DNA of 64,000 bases from Gammaproteobacteria bacterium (GTDB taxonomy: Bacteria > Pseudomonadota > Gammaproteobacteria > Pseudomonadales > UBA5518), in the NCBI GenBank assembly GCA_016705365.1, contig JADIYI010000008.1, positions 2,236,667 to 2,300,666 of the forward strand, written 5' to 3'. This document shows, piece by piece, positions 54,872 through 63,095 of this stretch; positions within the stretch are counted from its first letter, which is position 1, and each line of letters starts with the position of its first letter. Made by a program: the position numbers and the translations under genes. Under the pieces are notes generated by a model, which was given only the letters and a program-made list of their open reading frames with translations, was not told the DNA's origin and made no database searches.

Positions 54872-56283
54872 TGCGTGTTTTCCTGAAGAGGATCGGCCAA
54901 TTCGAATCCCCCGCCGAATGCCATCAGTAGTGCTACCCGCTGGGATTTGATGTCGGCGTGCAACGAGGTCGAACGTCTTTCGGCCTCCAGCAGCGTGGTT
55001 TCAGCGTCGAGTACGTTGAGTTGCGCATCGATCCCGTTGCGGTAGCGGATCTCGGCCAGGCGGAAACTCTCCCGGGCCGCATCCAGCGCGATACCCTGTT
55101 CGGCCGCCTGCTCCTGCAGTGTGCGCAATTGGGTAAGCGTATCCGCCGTCTGTTTCACGGCATCGATGACCGCACCGTTGTAGTCGGCGACCGCTGCGTC
55201 GAGAGCCGCTGTTGCGCCCGCGTATTGCGCGCGCAGTTCACCTGCATCGAAAACCGGAAGATGGATCGCCGGCCCCGCGCCGTAGGTCCGCGCGGAGGCG
55301 CTGAACATCTGATCAAGGCCGATTGAAGACCACCCCGCAAATGCCGCGATGTTCATGTCGGGATAGAAGGCCTTGCGGGCCACGTCGCGACCGGAAAGCG
55401 CGGCATCGATTCGCGCCCGCGCCGCCTGTATGTCGGCGCGCCGCGCCAGCAGATCGGCCGGGAGGACCGGTGGCAACGGGATCACGTCCAGATTCAGTCC
55501 GGGTTCACGGATCGTTGCGTACACATCCGCGCCACGGCCAATCAATGCCGCAATCTGATGCCTTGTCAGTTCGAGATTGCTGTCGGCGCGGATACGATCC
55601 GCGCGCGCCAGCGCGAGCAACACTTCCGCATTTTTCTGAGCCGTGGTGCTCTCGAGGCCATTGCGAACACGCGTATTCGTGAGCTCCAGGATGCTTGCAC
55701 GCTGCTTCACGGTCGCTGCGGCGAGATCGCGCAACGCGCAGCTGCGCGCCAGGTCGATATACGTCTGCGTGAGGACCCCGGCGAGCGCGAGCCGGGCTGC
55801 GGCCATATCGAGTTCGGCCGCTTCGGCAGACCGCTGCGCCATGGCAACCATCGCGGATTGCTTGCCCCAGAAATCGAGCGACCAGTCGAGCTTCGCCTGA
55901 GCCGTGCCGATCCAGTCCGTACTGCCGCCGAACGGCGGGGGGATGATGTAGTTTTCGCTGAATCGCTGGCGCGTTTCCTGTCCATCGACAGAGACCTGCG
56001 GGTAGCTCACTGCGCGGCTCATGGACAGCTCGGCCTGGGCCTGACGCATCCGGGCCAGCGCGGCGGCCAGCGTGGGACTGCCGTGCAGTGCCTGATCGAT
56101 CAATGAATCGAGCTGCACATCACCGAAGGCGTGCCACCACGTGTCACTTATCGCGGGCGTCTTTGTGCCCCCCAGACCGAGATTCCCGGATGCCAGGCGG
56201 GATTCGGCTGGTGTGATGGTCGGTGCCGACACGCATGCCGTGAGCACAGCGCCCACCAGCAGCATGCCAGGGATCAGTTTCAT
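54868..56283 (-). CDS. Outer-membrane efflux lipoprotein (NodT/OprM family)
   Basis: 471 residues with a lipoprotein signal MKLIPGMLLVGAVLTAC (LTAC lipobox). Two internal repeats of the TolC type are seen; LPPVLPADLLARRADIQAAR is characteristic of NodT factors. It forms the trimeric outer-membrane exit of the tripartite pump. Overlaps marR upstream and emrA downstream by ATGA. Confidence 0.92.
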   Translation of the reverse strand: MKLIPGMLLVGAVLTACVSAPTITPAESRLASGNLGLGGTKTPAISDTWWHAFGDVQLDSLIDQALHGSPTLAAALARMRQAQAELSMSRAVSYPQVSVDGQETRQRFSENYIIPPPFGGSTDWIGTAQAKLDWSLDFWGKQSAMVAMAQRSAEAAELDMAAARLALAGVLTQTYIDLARSCALRDLAAATVKQRASILELTNTRVRNGLESTTAQKNAEVLLALARADRIRADSNLELTRHQIAALIGRGADVYATIREPGLNLDVIPLPPVLPADLLARRADIQAARARIDAALSGRDVARKAFYPDMNIAAFAGWSSIGLDQMFSASARTYGAGPAIHLPVFDAGELRAQYAGATAALDAAVADYNGAVIDAVKQTADTLTQLRTLQEQAAEQGIALDAARESFRLAEIRYRNGIDAQLNVLDAETTLLEAERRSTSLHADIKSQRVALLMAFGGGFELADPLQENTQ

Positions 56284-56786
56284 TTTGTTTTGGGTACTCT
56301 TTGCTTTGCTGCGTTTTTCATGGTCGCCATCGGTTCGGCTTCCATGCGCGTCAGCAGACGTGAGAGCAGTTCAATCAGAGTGCTCGCTTCATCGGTCGTG
56401 AATTCCGCGAGCATGTCGTTCCAGAACTGCACGGTACGGGGCATGAGTTCGGTGGCGACGGCGTGACCGGCATCGGTCAAGCTCAGATTGACAATGCGGC
56501 GGTCGACTTCGTCGCGGCGCCGCATGATCAGGCCGCGCACCTCGAGCTGGTCGATCAGGCGGGTGGTGGCACCGGTGTCATGGCCCAGATGGCGCGCGAT
56601 ATCCGAACAGGTATGCGAAATGCCGTCGCGCAGGGATATCAGCGCAATCCAATGCGTGAAGGTGATTTCCTGATCCGCAAAACGGGCCTGCGCGTGCGGT
56701 ATCGTCAGGTTGTTCAGCCGGCGAATCAAATAGCCGACCGATTTGCGAGCATTGAATGTGCTCGTTCGGTAACGGAATCTGGCCAT
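56280..56786 (-). CDS. MarR-family repressor of the efflux operon
   Basis: A 168-residue winged-helix dimer. The DNA-binding part is CSDIARHLGHDTGATTRLID then QLEVRGLIMRRRDEVDRRIV, the MarR wing. I prefer the second of two adjacent ATGs (56786), six bases after GGAAG. It heads the operon and should autoregulate; palindromes lie directly upstream. Confidence 0.9.
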   Translation of the reverse strand: MARFRYRTSTFNARKSVGYLIRRLNNLTIPHAQARFADQEITFTHWIALISLRDGISHTCSDIARHLGHDTGATTRLIDQLEVRGLIMRRRDEVDRRIVNLSLTDAGHAVATELMPRTVQFWNDMLAEFTTDEASTLIELLSRLLTRMEAEPMATMKNAAKQRVPKTK

Positions 56787-56803
56787 CATTGACTTCCATA
56801 AAA

Positions 56804-56846
56804 CTGCGGAAGCAGTCTCTGCCAAGGCAGCTAATATGTCAATATT
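56804..56846. promoter_or_regulatory. Cluster of palindromes upstream of marR
   Basis: Three short palindromes occur within 43 bp: CTGC-ggaa-GCAG (56804-56815), the perfect CTGCCAAGGCAG (56819-56830) and AATAT-gtca-ATATT (56833-56846). They lie 18-60 bp before the marR start, where a MarR-type operator is expected. TTGACA overlaps the last one on the minus strand as a candidate -35. Confidence 0.4.
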
Positions 56847-57015
56847 TTCCCTGGATCCCGCCCGGCTCCGACATCGGCTGATCCTTCGATCGATCGCCTC
56901 GATGCGTTTGTCAGAGTTTTCGAGTGAAACCCGTTCATTCCACAATCCCCGTGATTCTTGCTCTAATAGACCGGGTAGTCATGTTTTCCTGTTGTCTCGA
57001 GTAGGTGGAGTAACC

Positions 57016-57549
57016 GTGAAGACCGTCTGGATCATCGATGGCGCCTACCTGTTCAACTTCGGCCGCAGTCATGCCTTCGATTACCTGAAGCTGAAAAACG
57101 AGATCGTGCGCCTCAACGGTGGCCCCATCCACGAGAGCTACTTTCTCAATGCCAGCGCCGATCCCCTGCTCGAAGCGAACGGGCCGTTCTACACCTGGCT
57201 CAAATCGGCCGCACCCAAAGGACCGAAGTTCAGGGTGCAGCTGTACCGGATGAAGGAGTTGCACGTGAACTGCCCGAACTGCAATCACGTCTTTGACCGC
57301 CAGGTGCAGCAGGGTGTCGATGTGGCGATTGCCACCCTGGTCATCAAGCTGGCGGTCGCCAATGTCTACGACCGCCTGATCCTGGCGGCCGGCGACGGGG
57401 ATTTCGAGGACGCGATCCGCTACGTGAAGTCCGAACTCCACAAGGAAGTCTGGCTCTGCGGTTCGGAGCAGAACCTGTCATCGGATCTGCAATCCTATTC
57501 CGACAATGTGCTGTGGCTGGAAAACATGAGCCCCGCGATCGACAAGTAA
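57016..57549 (+). CDS. NYN-domain (LabA/DUF88) putative ribonuclease
   Basis: A 177-residue PIN-like protein. Acidic metal-binding positions are in VWIIDGAYLFNFG, GVDVAIATLVIKLA and LAAGDGDFEDAIRYV. An unusual CPNCNHVFDRQVQQ insert before the second motif gives one CxxC. The start is GTG with GGTGGAG upstream. Function unknown beyond likely RNA cleavage. It is 49 bp upstream of the AraC gene on the same strand and diverges from marR. Confidence 0.82.
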   Translation: MKTVWIIDGAYLFNFGRSHAFDYLKLKNEIVRLNGGPIHESYFLNASADPLLEANGPFYTWLKSAAPKGPKFRVQLYRMKELHVNCPNCNHVFDRQVQQGVDVAIATLVIKLAVANVYDRLILAAGDGDFEDAIRYVKSELHKEVWLCGSEQNLSSDLQSYSDNVLWLENMSPAIDK

Positions 57550-57598
57550 TCGCGCGCCCGGAGACTCGCGCAGGCGGGGAAATCAAGGAGGAGTGATC

Positions 57599-58615
57599 AT
57601 GGTCTCGATGAGCTATGTGGCCTGGCTTGCCGATTTCATGCGCGTCTACGGTACCGAGCCTGCGCAGCTGTTGCACGGTACCGGCGTGGACGGGCTGGAC
57701 CTGGCCGATCCGGCTGCCGGCATCAGCGACAGTCAGCACATCGTGCTGCTGCGCAACGCGATGCGTCTCAGTGGCGATCCCACGCTCGGCCTAGAAATGG
57801 GTTACAACCGACACATCTCCACCCTGGATCGTTTCGGTTTCGCGATGATGTGCTGCGAGAATTTCCGCGAGGCGCTCCGCGTGGGATTCGAGTGCCAGCG
57901 CGTCGTGGGCCGCTTCAGTGGCCGGCTGCTGTTTCTTTCCGCGCATGAGGAATCCGATACGGCGGTGATCCAGATCGAGGTGGCGCCGGAGCTGGGAGAT
58001 CTCACGCGCTTTGCCATCGAGGAAATCCTCGGCAATATCCTGGCGAGCACACGCTGGATCACCGGGCACGAGCTGCCGCTCAGGGAATTGCGCTGCGCCT
58101 ATCCGGCCCCGGCGCATGCCGAGGTCTACCGCAAATATTTCGCTTGCCCGATCCGGTTCGATGCGCCGGATCAACAGTTGCGCTTCGACGCCGGGTTTCT
58201 GGATACGCCGCTGCCACAGGCGAGCAGCCATGCCGCGCGCATGTATCGCCAGCATTGCCGGGCGCTGATCAACCGCGATGTGCGGGAGCACGACGAGCTC
58301 GTCGGACGGATCCGCGAGTTGACCGTGAAGGCCGGGGGCAGGGGCATGCCGCTGGACGAATGCGCCGCGTCACTGTCGCTCAGCGCGCGCACGCTGCGAC
58401 GCAAGCTGCAGGAGCGGGGCCTGTCCTACCAGCAGATCATCGACGAGGTCCGCAGCGGGCTGGCGCGCACCCAGCTGCTCGCGCCCCGCTCCAGCGTCGA
58501 AGCGGTCGCCACGCGCCTTGGCTTCAGCGAGGCAGCGAGCTTTTCGCGCGCCTTCAAGCGCTGGACCGGCATGTCGCCGCGGCAATTCCGCGCGCGTGGC
58601 GACTCGCTACGCTGA
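57599..58615 (+). CDS. AraC-family regulator with OruR-type ligand domain
   Basis: 338 residues. The N-terminal ligand domain starts YVAWLADFMRVYGTEPAQLL. The C-terminal HTH pair reads LDECAASLSLSARTLRRKLQ and EAVATRLGFSEAASFSRAF, ending KRWTGMSPRQFR. AAGGAGG lies seven bases before the ATG at 57599. It converges with the acyl-CoA dehydrogenase operon (22 bp apart) and is its likely regulator. Confidence 0.88.
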   Translation: MVSMSYVAWLADFMRVYGTEPAQLLHGTGVDGLDLADPAAGISDSQHIVLLRNAMRLSGDPTLGLEMGYNRHISTLDRFGFAMMCCENFREALRVGFECQRVVGRFSGRLLFLSAHEESDTAVIQIEVAPELGDLTRFAIEEILGNILASTRWITGHELPLRELRCAYPAPAHAEVYRKYFACPIRFDAPDQQLRFDAGFLDTPLPQASSHAARMYRQHCRALINRDVREHDELVGRIRELTVKAGGRGMPLDECAASLSLSARTLRRKLQERGLSYQQIIDEVRSGLARTQLLAPRSSVEAVATRLGFSEAASFSRAFKRWTGMSPRQFRARGDSLR

Positions 58616-58637
58616 CACCATCAGCCGCAAGTGCGGC

Positions 58638-59750
58638 TCACAGAGTCGCTGCGAGCCGGGCCCGCGCGCGTGCCAGGCCGCCAAAGGCCAGTTCGATCTG
58701 CTTTGCCTTGCGCGTCCACAGATGCAGGTCGGTTTCCCACATGAACCCCATGCCGCCGAAGACCTGGTGCGCGGTGAAACAGCTGCGCGTGAACGCCTCG
58801 TTGCTCACGCACCGGGCCACGGCAATCTTCTCCGCGCCAGGCAGTCCGAGTTCGCAATGGGTGATGGCTTCATAGGCGGCGAGCCAGGCGGTTTCCACAT
58901 CGATCCAGGCATTCGCCAGCAGGTGCTGTACCGCCTGGAAACTGCCGATCGGTCTGCCGAACTGCTGGCGCTCCCTGGCATATGCGATTGCCAGTTCCAG
59001 TACTCGCCGGGCACCGCCAGCAGCCGCGGCTGACTGGAATGCCTCGCTGCGCAGAATGGCGCGATCCAGGGCAGGCGCAAGGTCCCTGTCGATACCGATC
59101 ACCTGGTCCGCGGGAAGTATCACCTCATCGAGGACCACCTCGTAGAGATCGGGGTGCGCCAGCGAGCGCAAGCGGATCAGTTCGACACCACGTGTGCCGG
59201 GCGTAACCAGCGCCAGACAGAGATGTCCATTGCGCTGGTACCTTGCGCTGACCACCAGCAGATCGCAATTGGCGGCATCTTCGACGAACAGCTTGCGACC
59301 CGTCAGGAGCAGGGTTCCGGTGCTATCCGTGAGGCTGCTTGCAGCGCAATCCTGACTGCCGCTCCCGTCCTCGAGCATTGCCAGTGCCAGGCGCAACTCA
59401 CCGGCGATCAGCGATGGCAGCCAGCGCTGCAGCTGTGCCTCGCTGGCCGTGTCCTGGAGAAGCCAGCCGCAGGTGATGACGCTTTCGACGAAGGGCGTGG
59501 GATCGCAGGCGCGGCCCAGTTCCTCGACCACGGCGGCAAGGCTGACCCAGTCGCATTGCGAGCCGCCATGGCGCTCGTCGAATGGCAGGCCCAGCCAGCC
59601 GAGCTCGGCCATCTGCTTCCAGATATCGTCGGGAAACGGACTGCCTTCCTCGCGCATCCGGCGCACCAGCGCCGGGGTGCATTGGCGCTCGAGGAAGCGG
59701 CGTGCCGCGTCCTTGATCTGTTGTTGTTCCTGATCGAAATCCAGTTCCAT
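58638..59750 (-). CDS. Acyl-CoA dehydrogenase (small, ChsE1-like partner)
   Basis: 370 residues. The N-terminal helical domain is normal, the middle FAD part is shortened, and ARERQQFGRPIGSFQAVQHL marks the C-terminal domain. The usual YEGT region is replaced by GFMWETDLHLWTRKAKQI. Members of this type often form an alpha2beta2 dehydrogenase with a larger partner. The larger enzyme is the adjacent gene, 18 bp upstream. Last gene of the operon. Confidence 0.85.
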   Translation of the reverse strand: MELDFDQEQQQIKDAARRFLERQCTPALVRRMREEGSPFPDDIWKQMAELGWLGLPFDERHGGSQCDWVSLAAVVEELGRACDPTPFVESVITCGWLLQDTASEAQLQRWLPSLIAGELRLALAMLEDGSGSQDCAASSLTDSTGTLLLTGRKLFVEDAANCDLLVVSARYQRNGHLCLALVTPGTRGVELIRLRSLAHPDLYEVVLDEVILPADQVIGIDRDLAPALDRAILRSEAFQSAAAAGGARRVLELAIAYARERQQFGRPIGSFQAVQHLLANAWIDVETAWLAAYEAITHCELGLPGAEKIAVARCVSNEAFTRSCFTAHQVFGGMGFMWETDLHLWTRKAKQIELAFGGLARARARLAATL

Positions 59751-59768
59751 CGCAGCGTTTCCGGGGGG

Positions 59769-60938
59769 TCAGGCGCGCGGTAGTCCCAGACCACGCTGGG
59801 CAATGATGTCGCGCTGGATTTCATTGGCGCCGCCGCCGAAGCGCAGCATCGGTGCGATGAGCCAGGACTGTGCCAGGCGACCCTTCATGGGCGCATGGGG
59901 CGATTCGCGCTCGAGCTGGCCAAAACCGCCGAGGATCTGTATCCCTTCATCGGCGACCCGCTGTTCCAGCTCGGAGGCCAGCACCTTCTGGGCCGAGGCT
60001 TCCGCGGTGGGCACCTTGCCCTGATCGATCATCCAGGCGGATTTGAGGCAGAGCAGCCGCAAGCGCTCGATGTCGATATGCAGGCGCACGAGACGATCCT
60101 TGATCAGCGGGTCCTCAAACAGCGAGTGCCCGTCGGCAGCGATCTGTTTGCAGCACTGCACCAGCGCATCGAAATCACGACCGAGCCTGGTGTACTTGCC
60201 CATGAAAGCGCGTTCGTAATCGAGCGCCATGGCGATCGTATAGAAGCCCGAGCCGGGCGTGCCGATCATGCAACTCGCTGGCACGCGCACCTGGTCGAGA
60301 AACACCTCGTTGGTACGAATGCCCTCCATGGTGTAGATCGGGCGTATCGTCACGCCGGGAGTGTCCAGGGGAAAAATGAATACCGACAAACCCTTGTGGC
60401 GCGGTGCGGCAGGCTCGCTGCGTGCCAGCAGCCAGCAGTGCGAGGCGTAGTGCGCACCGGTGGTGAACACTTTCTGCCCCGTGATGAGGTAATCGGTGCC
60501 TTCGCGTTCGGCGCGCGTGATGATCCCCGCGAGGTCGGATCCCGCTCCCGGTTCGGTGTAGCCGAGGCAGATCTCGAGTTCCCCTTTCAGGATGCGTGGC
60601 AGGTACTCGTGTTTCTGCTCCTCGGAGGCCAGCTTGATCAGGGTCATCGCCAGCGAGGTGATCGTGAGGTTGCCGTAGTGCACATCGTGCAGGTCGAGTT
60701 CATGGTAGAAGATCGTCTGCTCGATCATCGAACGGCCCTGGCCGCCATACTCGCGGGGCCAGCCCACGCCGAGCCAGCCGTGTTCGCCCAGCAGGCGCAG
60801 GAACTGCTTGGCCAGCGGCCCCGGTGTATGTCCACTGGCCGCGATCTCCGCACGCAGCTCATCGCTCAGATGTTGCGCAAGGAAGCCGCGGATTTCCTCG
60901 CGGAACTGCTCCTGCTCGGGGGTGAAGCGGAAGTCCAT
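59769..60938 (-). CDS. Acyl-CoA dehydrogenase (larger partner)
   Basis: 389 residues. LGYTEPGAGSDLAGIITRAE is the FAD/substrate region. The C-terminal YEGT site reads RFGGGANEIQRDIIAQRG, so the usual catalytic Glu is not there; a candidate base is Glu in MALDYERAFMG, where isovaleryl-CoA-type and ChsE-type enzymes place it. It likely pairs with the small dehydrogenase downstream. It starts three bases after the CoA ligase stop. Confidence 0.88.
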   Translation of the reverse strand: MDFRFTPEQEQFREEIRGFLAQHLSDELRAEIAASGHTPGPLAKQFLRLLGEHGWLGVGWPREYGGQGRSMIEQTIFYHELDLHDVHYGNLTITSLAMTLIKLASEEQKHEYLPRILKGELEICLGYTEPGAGSDLAGIITRAEREGTDYLITGQKVFTTGAHYASHCWLLARSEPAAPRHKGLSVFIFPLDTPGVTIRPIYTMEGIRTNEVFLDQVRVPASCMIGTPGSGFYTIAMALDYERAFMGKYTRLGRDFDALVQCCKQIAADGHSLFEDPLIKDRLVRLHIDIERLRLLCLKSAWMIDQGKVPTAEASAQKVLASELEQRVADEGIQILGGFGQLERESPHAPMKGRLAQSWLIAPMLRFGGGANEIQRDIIAQRGLGLPRA

Positions 60939-60941
60939 GGC

Positions 60942-62615
60942 TCAGGTTCCCCGCGACACGGGGCGCGTCTGCCCGCGTGCGGCAAGCGCCTGGTTCAGCG
61001 CGGCGGCGTCCGCGGCTTGCAGCACGCTGTAGCTCTCCTCGCGCCCGGCGCGCCACCACACGGGTTCGGTGCAGTTCCATGCCTCGGCGACGAGCGGCTT
61101 TTTCAGCACCTTGTTCGAGTGGGTGAGCGCAATGCCCGCGCTGATGCGCACGAAGGCCGGCAGCCACTTGCGGCTGAAGTCCGGCTGTGCGGCCAGGAAA
61201 CGGCGGAAATCTTCCATGTCCAGGTGGGCGCCGGGGCGCAGTTCCAGCGTCGCCATCACGCGGTCGCCGGCCAGCGGATCGGGCACGCCGTAGACGGCGG
61301 CAACACTGACCAGCGGATGCCTGGCCAGCGCCTGTTCGATCTGCACGCAGGCGAGATTCTCTCCGTCCACACGCAGCCATTCGCTGTTGCGTCCGGCGAA
61401 GTAGAAGAAGCCGGCAGCGTCGCGGTAGGCCAGATCGCCACTCCAGTAGGCCTTGCCGCGGAAGCGCTGGAGATCGGCCTCGGGATTGTTCCAGTAGCCC
61501 TCGAACAGGGCGGCACCGTCCAGGTTCACCAGTTCGCCGATGGCGTCGTTGGCGTTGAGCAGAATATGCTTTTCGTCGAATACGGCACGGGGGCATTCGC
61601 CTCCGGTCTCCGCGTTCATCACCACGATGCTGTCGCTCACACCGGTTCCGATGGAGCCGGGCGGAGTGCCTGGCGTGCGCAATATCGTGATGCATCCTTC
61701 GGATGAGCCGTAGTTGTCCATCACCTCGCAGCCGAAACGCCGCGTGAATGCCGCGATGTCCGTGTCGGGAGCTTCGCTGCCATAGGCGAGACGCAGGCTG
61801 TTTTGATGATCGTCGTCCTTTGCGTCGGTGGCCAGTATGTAGGCGAGGGGTTTGCCCACGTAGCAGAACGTGGTGATGCCGTAGCGCCTGACGTCGGCAA
61901 GGAAACCGGAGGCGGAAAAGCGCCTCCGCAGAACCGCCGAGCCACCCGCGATCAGCGGTGGCAGCAGGCCCATGATCAGGCCGCTGGAGTGGAACAGCGG
62001 CATCGGCACGTAGGTGACATCCTGCGGCGTGAGGCTGCGGCCCTGCACCAGCATCACGCTATTGCGTATCACGCGCTGGTTGGAGTAAATCACCGCCTTC
62101 GGTGCCCCGCTGGTGCCGGAGGTGAACATCAGGCAGAAGCGCTCATCCGGCCGCGCAGGGTTTGTCGGCGGCACGTGGTCGATGTATGGCAGCAGGCTTG
62201 CGCTGTCGCCCGGGTCATCGGTCACGAACAAGCGGTATGTCGCGAGGCCCCCGGGCTGCGCCGGCAAATCGTTGCGATAGGCCTCTTCGCAGATCACGAA
62301 CTGGCATTCAGTATGCGCGATATCGCGCGCGAGGTCGGCGCCCTTGCGGGTGCAGTTCAGCGCAACGTAGGTCGCTCCCGACAGGGCACAGGCGCCGATC
62401 CAGAACAGGTGCTCTGGCACGTTGTCCATCAGTATGCCGACGTGAAAGGGCCCGTCGCGGCGATTGTCCTGCAGGAAGGCGGCGCGGGTGGCGCATGCCG
62501 CGTGCAATTCGGCACCACTCCAGCAGCGTTCCTCGAAATACAGCGCCGGCCTGCCGTCGTCACGGCGGGCGCGGAAGATGTCGGCGACGATTTGTATCGT
62601 GGCAACGGCTTGCAT
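60942..62615 (-). CDS. AMP-dependent acyl-CoA synthetase
   Basis: 557 residues. CLMFTSGTSGAPKAVIYSNQ is the P-loop (near 168). YWSGDLAYRDAAGFFYFAGR and NSEWLRVDGENLACVQIEQA mark the hinge, and the C-terminal lysine lies in SNKVLKKPLV. It would activate the acid degraded by this operon. The residues resemble fatty/steroid acid ligases; the substrate is not determinable. Confidence 0.88.
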   Translation of the reverse strand: MQAVATIQIVADIFRARRDDGRPALYFEERCWSGAELHAACATRAAFLQDNRRDGPFHVGILMDNVPEHLFWIGACALSGATYVALNCTRKGADLARDIAHTECQFVICEEAYRNDLPAQPGGLATYRLFVTDDPGDSASLLPYIDHVPPTNPARPDERFCLMFTSGTSGAPKAVIYSNQRVIRNSVMLVQGRSLTPQDVTYVPMPLFHSSGLIMGLLPPLIAGGSAVLRRRFSASGFLADVRRYGITTFCYVGKPLAYILATDAKDDDHQNSLRLAYGSEAPDTDIAAFTRRFGCEVMDNYGSSEGCITILRTPGTPPGSIGTGVSDSIVVMNAETGGECPRAVFDEKHILLNANDAIGELVNLDGAALFEGYWNNPEADLQRFRGKAYWSGDLAYRDAAGFFYFAGRNSEWLRVDGENLACVQIEQALARHPLVSVAAVYGVPDPLAGDRVMATLELRPGAHLDMEDFRRFLAAQPDFSRKWLPAFVRISAGIALTHSNKVLKKPLVAEAWNCTEPVWWRAGREESYSVLQAADAAALNQALAARGQTRPVSRGT

Positions 62616-62633
62616 ACGGTCGTGACCTTCGTT

Positions 62634-63077
62634 TCAGGCGCGTGCGCGCGATGGCAGCAATACGGTCGCCTTTGCCGGCACCAGCATGTCGCCGCTGGCG
62701 TTCTCCTCCCAGATCTCGAGGTCCACCGCCGGGCGGCCGTCGGATTCGTGCTTGCGGCTGACGCGGCCTTTGAGAGTCAGCGCTTGATCGGGCAGCGCCA
62801 TGCCGCGATTGGAGTAGGAGAAGCGTTTCAGAAAACCGCGCGGCCCCATCCAGTCGGTGACGTAGGCCGAAAGCTGGGCTCCCTGCAGCGGGCCCTGCAC
62901 CAGCACCGCCGGCAGACCCTCGGCATGCGCGAATTTTTCCTCGTAGTGGATGCGGTGGGCGTTGCGCGTCACGGCGCTGTAGAGAAACATCTGCTTGGTG
63001 GTGACGGTCCTGCTCACGGGGTCAATTTCCATCCCCTCGTGGACATCTTCGTAATAGCGTTCCTGCCGGGCCTGCAT
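62634..63077 (-). CDS. MaoC-like hotdog dehydratase/hydratase
   Basis: A 147-residue single hotdog. YYEDVHEGMEIDPVSRTVTT begins the fold and NAHRIHYEEKFAHAEGLPAV holds the hydratase-type His/Asp-like region. HVQGPLQG-like VLVQGPLQGAQLSAYV follows. With the DUF35/MaoC fusion upstream it probably forms a two-chain enoyl-CoA hydratase. Confidence 0.85.
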   Translation of the reverse strand: MQARQERYYEDVHEGMEIDPVSRTVTTKQMFLYSAVTRNAHRIHYEEKFAHAEGLPAVLVQGPLQGAQLSAYVTDWMGPRGFLKRFSYSNRGMALPDQALTLKGRVSRKHESDGRPAVDLEIWEENASGDMLVPAKATVLLPSRARA

Positions 63078-63095
63078 GATGTGCTGTGCTCCTGC

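Noticed and set aside
59895..61706. 603-codon plus frame opposite the dehydrogenase and ligase genes
   Set aside because: The minus strand has clear family motifs; the plus product has no recognisable domain.
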